From: Streptomyces sp. NRRL S-37
GTDB lineage: Bacteria > Actinomycetota > Actinomycetes > Streptomycetales > Streptomycetaceae
Assembly: GCF_000721605.1 (NCBI RefSeq)
Contig: NZ_JOIZ01000006.1
Location: 186,001 to 250,000 of the forward strand
Direction of reading: 5' to 3'
DNA: 64,000 bases
The notes under the pieces: generated by a model
Databases searched by the model: none
What the model was told of the DNA's origin: nothing
The model's input: the letters and a program-made list of their open reading frames with translations, nothing else
Translations under genes and position numbers: made by a program
Shown: piece after piece, positions 34,139-42,980 of the stretch
Position numbering within the stretch: the first letter of the stretch is position 1
Layout: each line of letters begins with the position of its first letter

Positions 34139-35194
34139 ATGTCTTCGACCGAGCTGCCCTCCGTGCCGCCCGCAAACGTGCTTCCCGAGGTGGCGGCGGT
34201 CAGGGTCGCGGAGGGCGAGCGGCTCAGGTCGGTGGAGTTGCCCGGGATCACCCTGTCGGTACGGTCCCGGCCGCCCGCGCGGGAGGGGCTGCCCCCCGCT
34301 CTCCACGTCCACGGACTCGGCGGTTCCTCGCTGAACTGGTCGGCGCTCATGCCGCTGCTGGAGGACGTCGTCGACAGCGAGGCCGTCGACCTGCCGGGTT
34401 TCGGCGACTCCCCGCCCCCGGACGACGGCGACTACTCCCTCACCGCGCACGCACGCGCGGTGATCCGTTATCTCGACGCGACCGGCCGCGGCCCGGTGCA
34501 CCTCTTCGGCAACTCGCTCGGCGGCGCGGTCGCGACCCGTGTCGCCGCCGTACGCCCCGACCTCGTCCGCACCCTCACGCTCGTGTCACCGGCCCTGCCG
34601 GAACTGCGGGTGCAGCGCACCGCCGTCCCCACGGGACTGCTGGCGGTGCCCGGCATCGCACCGCTGTTCACCCGGCTCACCCGCGAGTGGACGGCGGAGC
34701 AGCGCGTCCGGGGCGTACTGCGGCTCTGCTACGGGGACCCCGCGCGGGTGTCGCCGGAGGGGTTCCGCGACGCCGTGCAGGAGATGGAGCGGCGGCTGCG
34801 GCTGCCGTACTTCTGGGACGCGATGGCGCGCTCCGCGCGGGGGCTCGTCAACGCGTACACGCTGGGCGGCCAGCACGGGCTGTGGCGCCAGGCCGAGCGG
34901 GTGCTCGCGCCGACCCTGCTCGTCTACGGCGGCCGGGACCAGCTCGTCGGCTTCCGCATGGCCCAGCGGTCGGCGCGCGCCTTCCGGGACTGCCGGCTGG
35001 TGACGATCCCGGAGGCGGGGCACGTCGCGATGATGGAATATCCGGAGACGGTGGCCCTCGCCTTCCGCGAACTCCTCGCGGATACAACGGATTCGGCGGA
35101 TCAGGGGGATACTGGTGAGCCGGGCGCGCAGGGTGCTCCGGGTCAACCCGCCGACACCGGTGGGGAGACCACCGTCGAGAACATGAGGGGCTGA
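34139..35194 (+). CDS. Alpha/beta-hydrolase
   Basis: 351 residues. HGLGGSSLNWSAL oxyanion motif (about 56-68), nucleophile elbow LFGNSLGGAVATR (Ser about residue 125), YGGRDQLVGFR with the acid and IPEAGHVAMMEYP with the His. The C-terminal 35 residues are Gly/Pro/Thr-rich. Probably leaderless (TAACAT 6 nt upstream). The DUF3152 gene follows 9 nt after its stop, so the two are likely cotranscribed. Substrate unknown. Confidence 0.8.
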   Translation: MSSTELPSVPPANVLPEVAAVRVAEGERLRSVELPGITLSVRSRPPAREGLPPALHVHGLGGSSLNWSALMPLLEDVVDSEAVDLPGFGDSPPPDDGDYSLTAHARAVIRYLDATGRGPVHLFGNSLGGAVATRVAAVRPDLVRTLTLVSPALPELRVQRTAVPTGLLAVPGIAPLFTRLTREWTAEQRVRGVLRLCYGDPARVSPEGFRDAVQEMERRLRLPYFWDAMARSARGLVNAYTLGGQHGLWRQAERVLAPTLLVYGGRDQLVGFRMAQRSARAFRDCRLVTIPEAGHVAMMEYPETVALAFRELLADTTDSADQGDTGEPGAQGAPGQPADTGGETTVENMRG

Positions 35195-35202
35195 GGCGCG
35201 AC

Positions 35203-36807
35203 GTGGGACGCCACAGCCGCCGTGGACCCGCCCCGAAGGGCGACGCCGCGGACAGGAACGCCGTACGGGAAGGCCGTTCGGCACCGGGCGATCCGTCGGG
35301 ATCCGGGCAGGCGGGCAGACCGTGGCAGGCGAACGGCCCGGCCCCGCGCCGGACGCCCGCACCCGCACCGCGGCAGGGACCGGCCCAGGGATACGGGACT
35401 CCGCCGGCGTACGGGACACCGGGACACGGGACACCGGCCGGCGGAACGCCGCGTTTCCCGGACGGTACGCCCGCGCACGGTGTTCCGCGTTTCCCGGATG
35501 GTACGCCCGCACATGGTGTCCCGAGCCTGCCGGACGGATGGCTCCCGGGCGGTGCGCCCGCGCAGGGCGGTGTCCCGCACCTGCCGGACGGAACGCCGGC
35601 GCACGGCTTTCCCCGGCTGCCCGACGGGACCCCCGCCCACGGCGTCCCGCAGGCCCGTGGCGGGCATCCGGAGCAGCGGGAGTCCGGGGGCGGCTGGGGG
35701 TCGCCGGACGGTCGTACGGCGCCCGGGCCCGGGCCCGGGCCCGGGCCCGGTTACGGCAGGCCGGCGGAGCCGGGCACGCCCCTCCCGCGGCAGCGGCAGG
35801 CGCCTCCCGGAGGGCCGCGCCAGGACTACCTCGACGCCTTCGGCGAGGCCACCGACCGCTTCTCCCCGCGCACGCCCGCGCCTCGCCCCGCGGATCCCTA
35901 CGCCGCCGTCACCGACTGGAGCGCGGCCCCGTCCGCCGGCGCCCCCGCCGCTCCCGATGACGACGACGCGCCGCCGACCGGGCGGCCCGCGCCGGCCAAG
36001 GGAGGCAAGGGGCGGACGTTCACCGGGATCGCGGCCGCCGCCGTCACGACCGTGCTGGCCGTCGTCGTGGCCGGCCAGGTCGCCGACGAACGCGACAGCA
36101 CCGGCGGCGTACAGTCGCAGGCCACCGGCGAGCAGGCGCGTGACGTCCGGGATTCCGCCTCGCGCGGGGACGACCGGGAGACGCCCTCCGCGCCCAGCGC
36201 CGAACCGCTGACGTACGAGCAGAAGATGGCCAGGAAGTACCCGCTGAGCGCCGCGCGCGGAGGCACGGGGAAGTTCGACGCGGTCCCCGGCGTCGACAAG
36301 GCTCCGGGCAAGGGGGAGAAGGTCACCTACCGCGTCGACGTGGAGCAGGGACTCGGCCTCGACGGCGAACTCTTCGCCGAGGCGGTCCAGAAGACGCTCA
36401 ACGACGACCGCAGCTGGGCGCACAACGGCGCACGCACCTTCGAGCGCGTCCACTCCGGCGAGGCCGATTTCGTGATCACCCTCGCCGGTCCCGACACGAC
36501 CGCGGACTGGTGCGCCAAGTCCGGTCTGGACACCACCGTGGACAACGTCTCCTGCGACTCGGCGGCCACCCCGCGCGTGATGATCAACGCGGACCGCTGG
36601 GCGCAGGGCGCGGACACCTACGGCGACGAGATCCACGCCTACCGCCAGATGCTGATCAACCACGAGGTCGGCCACCGCCTGGGCTTCAACCACGTCACCT
36701 GTGACAAGGACGGCGACCTGGCCCCGGTCATGCAGCAGCAGACCAAGTTCCTCGACCACGACGGAATCAGCTGCCGCCCGAACGCATGGCCGTACCCGAA
36801 GAGCTGA
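35203..36807 (+). CDS. DUF3152 protein: repeat-rich tail, membrane helix, metalloprotease-like domain
   Basis: 534 residues. Residues 1-260 are low complexity, with 12-residue PDGTPAHGVPRF repeats and a (GP)n run. One transmembrane helix follows at about 275-295 (TFTGIAAAAVTTVLAVVVAG). The extracytoplasmic DUF3152 domain (about 345-530) includes FERVHSGEADFVITLAGP, conserved cysteines (ADWCAK, VSCDS, VTCDK, ISCRP) and NHEVGHRLGFNH, an HExxH-like metal motif (H-E-V-G-H) with a third His downstream. This suggests a zinc peptidase. GTG 35203. M. tuberculosis Rv3207c is the positional homologue. Confidence 0.82.
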   Translation: MGRHSRRGPAPKGDAADRNAVREGRSAPGDPSGSGQAGRPWQANGPAPRRTPAPAPRQGPAQGYGTPPAYGTPGHGTPAGGTPRFPDGTPAHGVPRFPDGTPAHGVPSLPDGWLPGGAPAQGGVPHLPDGTPAHGFPRLPDGTPAHGVPQARGGHPEQRESGGGWGSPDGRTAPGPGPGPGPGYGRPAEPGTPLPRQRQAPPGGPRQDYLDAFGEATDRFSPRTPAPRPADPYAAVTDWSAAPSAGAPAAPDDDDAPPTGRPAPAKGGKGRTFTGIAAAAVTTVLAVVVAGQVADERDSTGGVQSQATGEQARDVRDSASRGDDRETPSAPSAEPLTYEQKMARKYPLSAARGGTGKFDAVPGVDKAPGKGEKVTYRVDVEQGLGLDGELFAEAVQKTLNDDRSWAHNGARTFERVHSGEADFVITLAGPDTTADWCAKSGLDTTVDNVSCDSAATPRVMINADRWAQGADTYGDEIHAYRQMLINHEVGHRLGFNHVTCDKDGDLAPVMQQQTKFLDHDGISCRPNAWPYPKS

Positions 36808-36865
36808 CCCCCTAGCGGGGCGAAACGCGCCCCGCGCGGGAAGGTTACGCCCGTTCACCCCTTTT

Positions 36866-36899
36866 GGTGGCGTGATGGACAACCGTCCATCACGCCACC
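36866..36899. terminator. Strong hairpin between the DUF3152 gene and the polysaccharide locus
   Basis: Perfect 15-bp stem GGTGGCGTGATGGAC / GTCCATCACGCCACC with loop AACC. It lacks a T-run, so it may end DUF3152 transcription or control entry into the glycosyltransferase operon. Confidence 0.6.
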
Positions 36900-36979
36900 T
36901 CCTTGTCCGCATACGTTCGTCCCGCTGCGAGCCGCCGGACCAACGGCGGCTCCCCACACGGGAGATCGGGGGTGCACAC

Positions 36980-38656
36980 GTGCGCATCGGACTGCTTACG
37001 GAGGGTGGTTATCCGTACGTGGGCGGTGAGGGCGGACTCTGGTGCGACCGCTTGGTACGCGGACTCGACCGGCACGAGTTCGACGTCTACGCGTTCAGCG
37101 GCAGTGAGGCCCAGGAGGACGCGGGCTGGGTCCCGCTGCCGCCCCAGGTCGGCCGGGTCCGCACCGCACCGCTGTGGGCGGCCGAGGACGACGGGGTGGT
37201 GTACGGCCGCCGCGCACGCCGGCGCTTCTCGGAGCACTACGGCGAACTGGCCGCCGCCCTCTGCGCCGCGACGGACCCCGCCGCCCCCGGCCCGGAGCCC
37301 GCGACACCCGAGGCGGACCGTTTCGCCACCGCGCTCCGGGGCCTCGCCGAACTCGCCCGCGACGAAGGCGGCCTGGTGGCCGCGCTCCGCTCCGAGACGG
37401 CCGTACGCGCCCTGGAGCGCGCCTGTCGTGCGCCCGGCGCCCTGCGTACGGCGCGGGAGGCCCGCGTACCCGATCTGCTGGCCGTCGCCGCACACCTGGA
37501 GCGCGCTCTGCGCCCCCTCTCGCTCGACTGGTACGAGGAGGACGGGCTGGGCGCGGTGGACCTGTGCCACGCCGCCGCCGGCGGAGCGGCGGCCCTTCCC
37601 GGCCTGCTCGCCCACCACTTCTTCGGCGTCCCCTTTCTCGTCACCGAGTACGGCGTACGCCTGCGGACGCACTACCTCACCCGCCCCGACGCCCCACCCG
37701 CGGTCCGCTCCCTGCTCGCCGCCTTCCACGGCAGGCTCGCCGCCGAGACCTACCGCCGGGCCGCGTTCATCACACCGGGCAACACGCACGCCCGCCGTTG
37801 GCAGGAGCGCTGCGGCGCCGACCGGGCGAAGCTCCGCACGGTGTACCCCGGCATGGACGCCGCGCCCTTCGCGGAGGCGGGGGAGTCCCCGGAGAGCGCG
37901 GACCCGCACACCGTCGTCTGGGTCGGCCGGGTGGAGCCCGCCAAGGACCTGGTCTCGCTGCTGCACGCCTTCGCGGAGATCCGCAAGGAGGAACCGAGGA
38001 CCCGGCTGCGGATCATCGGCGGTCCGGCGGACCCGGAGGGCGCCGCCTACCTCGGCCACTGCGAGGCACTGGCCGCGCAGCTCTTCCCGGACGAGGCCGA
38101 GGGCCCGCACTCCGTGGGCACCAACCCGGTGTCCTTCGAGCGGATCGGCGGCCCGGAGCTGCCCACCCCCGCCGCCGCGTACGCCTCGGGCGCCGTGACC
38201 GTCCTGTCCAGCGTCGTCGAGGGCTTCCCGGCCGGCCTCGTCGAGGCGATGCTCTGCGGGCGCGCGACGGTCTCCACGGACGTCGGCGCGGTCGTGGAGG
38301 CCATCGGCGGCACCGGTCTCGTCGTACCACCGCGCAATCCGCGGGCGCTCGCCGAGGCGTGCGTCTCCCTGCTGCGCGACCCCGAGCGCCGCGCACGCCT
38401 CGGCGCCGCCGCGCGCGCCCGCGCACTCGAACTGTTCACCGTCGACCAGAACATCTCCGCCTTCCACGGCATCTACCTGGAGATCGTCGCGAGCACACCG
38501 GTCCGCCGGCCCCTCCTCGACGGCACCGGCGACCTCCTGCCCTTCGCCACCCCCGCCGAGGCCCACGTCCCCGGCCACTGGACCGACCACGCCCCCCGCG
38601 CCGTCCCCACCTGGGCCGCGGACACCCCGGTACCCGCGACGGAGACAGCCCGATGA
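36980..38656 (+). CDS. PelF-type (DUF3492, GT4) glycosyltransferase
   Basis: 558 residues. The N-terminus RIGLLTEGGYPYVGGEGGLWCDRL is the DUF3492/PelF signature. The C-terminal half is a GT-B glycosyltransferase family 4 domain: WVGRVEPAKDLVSLLHAF, IIGGP, and the EX7E motif in EGFPAGLVEAM. PelF uses UDP-sugars to build the Pel polysaccharide in Pseudomonas; here only the family is implied. The start is GTG 36980, where the signature begins; the frame runs up to 36701 without family features. The following gene overlaps the stop (ATGA), starting a four-gene operon. Cytoplasmic. Confidence 0.85.
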   Translation: MRIGLLTEGGYPYVGGEGGLWCDRLVRGLDRHEFDVYAFSGSEAQEDAGWVPLPPQVGRVRTAPLWAAEDDGVVYGRRARRRFSEHYGELAAALCAATDPAAPGPEPATPEADRFATALRGLAELARDEGGLVAALRSETAVRALERACRAPGALRTAREARVPDLLAVAAHLERALRPLSLDWYEEDGLGAVDLCHAAAGGAAALPGLLAHHFFGVPFLVTEYGVRLRTHYLTRPDAPPAVRSLLAAFHGRLAAETYRRAAFITPGNTHARRWQERCGADRAKLRTVYPGMDAAPFAEAGESPESADPHTVVWVGRVEPAKDLVSLLHAFAEIRKEEPRTRLRIIGGPADPEGAAYLGHCEALAAQLFPDEAEGPHSVGTNPVSFERIGGPELPTPAAAYASGAVTVLSSVVEGFPAGLVEAMLCGRATVSTDVGAVVEAIGGTGLVVPPRNPRALAEACVSLLRDPERRARLGAAARARALELFTVDQNISAFHGIYLEIVASTPVRRPLLDGTGDLLPFATPAEAHVPGHWTDHAPRAVPTWAADTPVPATETAR

Positions 38657-39777
38657 CCGACCTCGGCGAACTGAACCGCAGCACTCCGCCCGGCGCGGCC
38701 GACCCGGTCAAGACGCTGCTGCACCGCCACCGCGACCTGTGCGAGCAGGCGGTGGACCCCCTGGAGATCGCGGCGGGCCTGGAGGCCCACGGCATCACCG
38801 ACCGGACCGCCGCCCGCTTCCGCCACCGTGACGTCTTCTCCCTCGCGGAGGAGCTCTACGCCCGGGTCCCCCGCGACGACGCACCGCCCCGGCCCGCCCC
38901 GGCCGCCACGACCGGGGGGCCACGCGCCGGCTGGGCCGTCCTCACCCTGCTCCCCGGCGCCCTGTGCGTGGCGACGGTGACCGCCCTGCGCCTCACCCAC
39001 GGCCAGACCCGCCTCTACGCGGCGGCCACCGGCATCCTGGCCGTCGCCCTCGCCCTGCGCGCGGCACTGCGCCGGGGCCCCCTGAGCACCCGGTCCGACA
39101 TCCCGCCCCGCTCCACCACGACGTCCTGGACCTGCTGGCTCCTCGGCTACGCCCTCCTGGGCGACGGCCTGCTCGACGCGGCGGTCACCGGCGGCCCCGA
39201 CGGTCTGCCCGACGGCACGGCGGAGGGCGACTGGCCGCTCACCGTCGCCCCGGTCGTGGCGCTCGCCCTGTCCTGCGCGCCCGCCGCCTGGACGGCCCAC
39301 CTCCTCGCCGCCCGGGCCCGCCGCAGGCTGGCGTCGAGCCGTGGCCTGGAGGACTTCTCGGCCTCGGTACGCCCCGCGCTCATCGGCGTGTTCACCCTGT
39401 TCCTGGGCGCGGTGGCCGTTCTGCTCACGGCGACGGCCGAGCTCCTCGACGAGCCGCTCGCCCTGCCCCCGACGCTCGCCCTGGGCGGCCTCCTCTTCCT
39501 GGCCCGCCTCCTCACGATCCACGGCTTCGCCCACGCGCCGAAGGTGATCCTCACGGTCACGGCGACCGCCCAGGCGACGGCCCTGGCCACGCTCTTCGCG
39601 GCCCGGCTCCCCGGCTGCGACGCCCTGGCCACCCCGGTCCAGACCCTGACCGCGGCCTGGGGCCCCGCCGCCCTCCCCACCCTCACCTGCGGAACGGCGG
39701 CACTGGCCCTGCTGATCCACGCCTCCCGCACACTCGCCCGAGCCTCGGCGCACATCGGCCCGGAGCCGCGACAGTGA
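38653..39777 (+). CDS. Multi-pass membrane protein of the polysaccharide operon
   Basis: 374 residues. A soluble N-terminal 90 residues (with DPVKTLLHRHRDLCEQAVD, ITDRTAARFRHRDVFSLAEELYARVP) is followed by about eight hydrophobic helices between 95 and 355. It is shorter than PelG, the 12-helix flippase of Pel systems, and no MATE motif was recognised, so it may be a reduced or unrelated export component. The ATG at 38653 overlaps the glycosyltransferase stop by 4 nt, so translation is coupled. No closer family is recognised. Confidence 0.75.
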   Translation: MTDLGELNRSTPPGAADPVKTLLHRHRDLCEQAVDPLEIAAGLEAHGITDRTAARFRHRDVFSLAEELYARVPRDDAPPRPAPAATTGGPRAGWAVLTLLPGALCVATVTALRLTHGQTRLYAAATGILAVALALRAALRRGPLSTRSDIPPRSTTTSWTCWLLGYALLGDGLLDAAVTGGPDGLPDGTAEGDWPLTVAPVVALALSCAPAAWTAHLLAARARRRLASSRGLEDFSASVRPALIGVFTLFLGAVAVLLTATAELLDEPLALPPTLALGGLLFLARLLTIHGFAHAPKVILTVTATAQATALATLFAARLPGCDALATPVQTLTAAWGPAALPTLTCGTAALALLIHASRTLARASAHIGPEPRQ

Positions 39778-39880
39778 CGTCGCGCGCGCCGACGCGGCCC
39801 CGCCCCGCCCACCGGCCGCGGACACCCGCGCCGCGGCACCCACGCACCCGCACCCGCACCCGCACCTGAAGGAGACCCAC

Positions 39881-39916
39881 ATGACCATCCCGGACGCCGA
39901 AGGAGTCGCCCGATGA
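39881..39916 (+). CDS. Putative 11-residue minicistron before the epimerase gene
   Basis: ATG at 39881 has an excellent ribosome-binding site (GAAGGAG, 9 nt spacing) and encodes MTIPDAEGVAR, ending at the TGA that overlaps the epimerase ATG (ATGA). It may drive coupled translation or be a remnant of a larger gene. A CACCCG simple repeat lies just 5' (about 39838-39866). Confidence 0.4.
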   Translation: MTIPDAEGVAR

Positions 39917-40926
39917 GAGTCCTCCTGATCGGAGCCAACGGCTACATCGGCCGCTTCGTGGCCGACCGCCTCCTCGCCGACCCCGCCGTCCAGCTCACCG
40001 CCCTCGGCCGCGGCGACGACGCCGACGTCCGCTTCGACCTCGCCACCGGCAGCCCCGGCGCCCTCACCCGCTTCCTCGACGCCGTCCACCCCGGCGTGAT
40101 CGTCAACTGCGCCGGTACCACGAGAGGCGGCGCCCGCGAACTCACCCGGCACAACACCGTCGCCGTGGCCACCGTCTGCGAGGCCCTCCGCCGCAGCGGC
40201 TGCGGCGCACGGCTCGTACAGATCGGCTGCGGCTCGGAGTACGGCCCCAGCCAGCCCGGCTCGTCCACGGCGGAGGACGCCGTCCCCCGCCCCGGCGGCC
40301 CCTACGGCGTCAGCAAACTCGCCGCCACCGAGCTGGTCCTCGGCTCCGGCCTGGACGCCGTGGTCCTCCGGGTCTTCTCACCCGTCGGCCCCGGCACCCC
40401 CGCCGGCTCCCCCCTCGGCCGTCTCGCCGAGGCGATGCGCCGCGCCATGCAGTCCGGCGACAACGAGCTGAAGCTCGGCGGTCTCGGCGTACAGCGGGAC
40501 TTCGTCGACGTCCGCGACGTGGCCCGCGCCGTCCACGCCGCCTCCCTCTCCGCCGCGCAGGGCGTCATCAACATCGGTTCGGGCCGTGCCGTCCGCCTCC
40601 GCGACGCCGCCGGAGTCCTCGCCAGGGTGGCCGGCTACGGCGGCGCCCTCAACGAACTGGACACCCCTCCGGGCCTGCACCCACCGCACGTACCCCACCT
40701 CACCCACACACCCCACCCCACCACCCCCATCCGCACCACGATCGGCCATCCCCGCCCCGACCCCGACCACCCCACCACCCCCGTCGCCTTCCCGTACCCC
40801 GACGGCTGCGGCAGCTGGCAGCAGGCCGACGTCCGTACCGCCCGCGACCGCCTCGGCTGGCGCCCCCGGATCAACCTCGAGGAGTCCCTCGCCGACATCT
40901 GGATGGAGGCGGCGTGTCGCATCTGA
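39913..40926 (+). CDS. NAD-dependent sugar epimerase/dehydratase (extended SDR)
   Basis: 337 residues. Rossmann motif LLIGANGYIGRF (about 4-15), NCAGTTRGG, the catalytic Y-x3-K in GPYGVSKLA (about 134-142) and DFVDVRDVARAVHAA. UDP-sugar epimerases of this type (PelX in Pel clusters) supply UDP-GalNAc or UDP-Gal. A proline/histidine/threonine-rich insert of about 45 residues (about 255-300, LHPPHVPHLTHTPHP...) interrupts the C-terminal domain, encoded by a strongly C-biased stretch. ATG 39913 overlaps the stop of a minicistron; GGAG is 9 nt upstream. Confidence 0.82.
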   Translation: MRVLLIGANGYIGRFVADRLLADPAVQLTALGRGDDADVRFDLATGSPGALTRFLDAVHPGVIVNCAGTTRGGARELTRHNTVAVATVCEALRRSGCGARLVQIGCGSEYGPSQPGSSTAEDAVPRPGGPYGVSKLAATELVLGSGLDAVVLRVFSPVGPGTPAGSPLGRLAEAMRRAMQSGDNELKLGGLGVQRDFVDVRDVARAVHAASLSAAQGVINIGSGRAVRLRDAAGVLARVAGYGGALNELDTPPGLHPPHVPHLTHTPHPTTPIRTTIGHPRPDPDHPTTPVAFPYPDGCGSWQQADVRTARDRLGWRPRINLEESLADIWMEAACRI

Positions 40927-41669
40927 CCAGCGTCAAAGCCGGCACGGCGAGCACCGGCGTCCGCACCGGCTTCGGCGTCCCCGGCCTCGCACACCCCCTC
41001 GTCGCCCCGACCGAGTGGAGCGAACTCACCCGCCCGGGCATCCCTCTGCACTGGGTCGTCCTCGACGTGGCCGACGGCCCCGGCACCCGGCCCGACCCGC
41101 GGTGCCTGGAAGCGGCCGGCCGCCTCCGCAACGGCGGTGTCCGCGTCCTCGGCCATCTCGACACCGCGTACGGCCTCCGTCCGTTCGGCGAGGTGCTCTC
41201 GGACGCCCACCGCTTCATCGACTGGTACCAGGTCGACGGCTTCCTGCTGGACCGCTGTCCCGCCGGCCGGGCCGCACTCCCCGGGGTCCGACGCACGATC
41301 ACCACGCTCCGGGCGCTCCACGACGCCCACATCGTCCTCGGCCACGGCACCCACCCGTACCCGGGATACGCCGAACACGCCGACCAGCTGATCACCTTCT
41401 CCGGACCGTGGAACGACTACCGCTGGTCGCAGGTGGCGGAGTGGACCGCCGACCACCCGCCCGAACGCTTCTGCCACGTCGTGCACGGAGTGCCCCGCCC
41501 GCACCTGGACGAGGCCCTGCGCATCGCCCGCTGGCAGGGCGCCGCGACGATCTACTTCACGGACCACACCCATGACGCGGATCACCGTGCTCGCACTGCC
41601 TCCTGGGAGCCCCTGCCCGGCTACTGGGACGACATCGTCTCGCGTATCGGAACGGGTGTCTCGGAATGA
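40914..41669 (+). CDS. Spherulin-4 family protein, putative glycosidase
   Basis: 251 residues resembling the spherulation-specific family 4 (Sph3/GH135-related) barrel: GFGVPGLAHPLVAPTEW, LHWVVLDVADGPG (acidic residue after strand), VRVLGHLDTAYGLRP, DWYQVDGFLLDRCP (a second acidic pair) and TFSGPWNDYRW. Relatives cut galactosaminogalactan or Pel-like GalNAc polymers. No signal peptide is visible, so it may act inside the cell or be exported another way. GTG 40914 overlaps the epimerase end by 13 nt; GGAGG is upstream. Last gene of the operon. Confidence 0.78.
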   Translation: MSHLTSVKAGTASTGVRTGFGVPGLAHPLVAPTEWSELTRPGIPLHWVVLDVADGPGTRPDPRCLEAAGRLRNGGVRVLGHLDTAYGLRPFGEVLSDAHRFIDWYQVDGFLLDRCPAGRAALPGVRRTITTLRALHDAHIVLGHGTHPYPGYAEHADQLITFSGPWNDYRWSQVAEWTADHPPERFCHVVHGVPRPHLDEALRIARWQGAATIYFTDHTHDADHRARTASWEPLPGYWDDIVSRIGTGVSE

Positions 41670-41732
41670 AAAAGGCCATGGCACTGTTAAGCGAAGAACA
41701 ACCGTAGTGATCGACCGACCAACGGAGTCCCC

Positions 41733-42911
41733 GTGTCGCTGCCACCCCTGGTCGAGCCGGCCCCCGAGCTCACCGTAGACGAGGTCCGCAGGTACTCCCG
41801 CCACCTGATCATCCCCGACGTGGGCATGGACGGGCAGAAGCGGCTGAAGAACGCCAAGGTGCTGTGTGTGGGCGCCGGTGGCCTGGGCTCGCCGGCGCTG
41901 ATGTACCTGGCCGCCGCGGGCGTGGGCACGCTCGGCATCGTGGAGTTCGACGAGGTCGACGAGTCGAACCTGCAGCGCCAGATCATCCACAGCCAGGCCG
42001 ACATCGGCCGTCCCAAGGCCGAGTCCGCGCGTGACTCGGTCAAGGGCATCAACCCCTACGTGAACGTCGTCCTGCACGAAGAGCGGCTCGAGGCCGACAA
42101 CGTGATGGACATCTTCAGCCAGTACGACCTGATCGTCGACGGCACGGACAACTTCGCGACCCGCTACCTGGTCAACGACGCCTGCGTGCTGCTGAACAAG
42201 CCGTACGTGTGGGGTTCGATCTACCGCTTCGACGGCCAGGCGTCGGTGTTCTGGTCGGAGCACGGCCCCTGCTACCGCTGCCTCTACCCGGAGCCCCCGC
42301 CCCCCGGCATGGTCCCCTCCTGCGCCGAGGGCGGCGTCCTGGGCGTGCTCTGCGCGTCCGTCGGCTCCATCCAGGTCAACGAGGCGATCAAGCTGCTGGC
42401 CGGCATCGGTGAGCCGCTGGTCGGCCGGCTGATGATCTACGACGCCCTGGAGATGCAGTACCGCCAGGTCAAGGTCCGCAAGGACCCGAACTGCGCGGTC
42501 TGCGGCGAGAACCCGACCGTCACCGAGCTCATCGACTACGAGGCCTTCTGCGGCGTCGTGTCCGAGGAGGCCCAGGCGGCGGCGGCCGACTCCACGATCA
42601 CTCCCAAGCAGCTCAAGGAGTGGATCGACGACGGCGAGAACATCGAGCTCATCGACGTCCGCGAGCCGAACGAGTTCGAGATCGTGTCCATCCCGGGCGC
42701 CCGCCTGATCCCCAAGAACGAGTTCCTCATGGGCAACGCCCTGGAGGGTCTGCCGCAGGACAAGAAGATCGTCTTGAACTGCAAGACGGGTGTCCGCAGT
42801 GCGGAAGTCCTCGCCGTCCTGAAGTCCGCGGGCTTCGCCGACGCCGTCCACGTGGGCGGCGGCGTGATCGGCTGGGTCAACCAGATCGAACCGGAGAAGC
42901 CGGTCTACTGA
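41733..42911 (+). CDS. moeZ: MoeZ-type adenylyltransferase/sulfurtransferase
   Basis: 392 residues. A ThiF/E1-like domain (GAGGLGSPALMYLAAAGVG, about 45-63) with a zinc site from CYRC (about residues 186-189) and CAVC (about 254-257) is joined to a C-terminal rhodanese domain with active-site Cys in NCKTGVRS. MoeZ activates sulfur-carrier proteins (MoaD, ThiS, CysO-like) for molybdopterin, thiamine and cysteine pathways and for thiocarboxylate-dependent secondary metabolism. GTG 41733 with GGAG upstream. Homologue of M. tuberculosis MoeB1 (Rv3206c) in the same order. Confidence 0.9.
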   Translation: MSLPPLVEPAPELTVDEVRRYSRHLIIPDVGMDGQKRLKNAKVLCVGAGGLGSPALMYLAAAGVGTLGIVEFDEVDESNLQRQIIHSQADIGRPKAESARDSVKGINPYVNVVLHEERLEADNVMDIFSQYDLIVDGTDNFATRYLVNDACVLLNKPYVWGSIYRFDGQASVFWSEHGPCYRCLYPEPPPPGMVPSCAEGGVLGVLCASVGSIQVNEAIKLLAGIGEPLVGRLMIYDALEMQYRQVKVRKDPNCAVCGENPTVTELIDYEAFCGVVSEEAQAAAADSTITPKQLKEWIDDGENIELIDVREPNEFEIVSIPGARLIPKNEFLMGNALEGLPQDKKIVLNCKTGVRSAEVLAVLKSAGFADAVHVGGGVIGWVNQIEPEKPVY

Positions 42912-42934
42912 CCGGCTCCGGCACGCACACGAGC

Positions 42935-42977
42935 CGACGGGGGCTCCGGGCACCACGAGTGCGCGGAGCCCCCGTCG
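42935..42977. terminator. Bidirectional intrinsic terminator
   Basis: Perfect 14-bp stem CGACGGGGGCTCCG / CGGAGCCCCCGTCG separating convergent moeZ and the TAP-like peptidase gene. Confidence 0.8.
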
Positions 42978-42980
42978 TCG

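Noticed and set aside
36980..41669. Complete Pel operon
   Set aside because: PelD, PelE and a full-length PelG are missing, so only PelF-like and partner genes are claimed.
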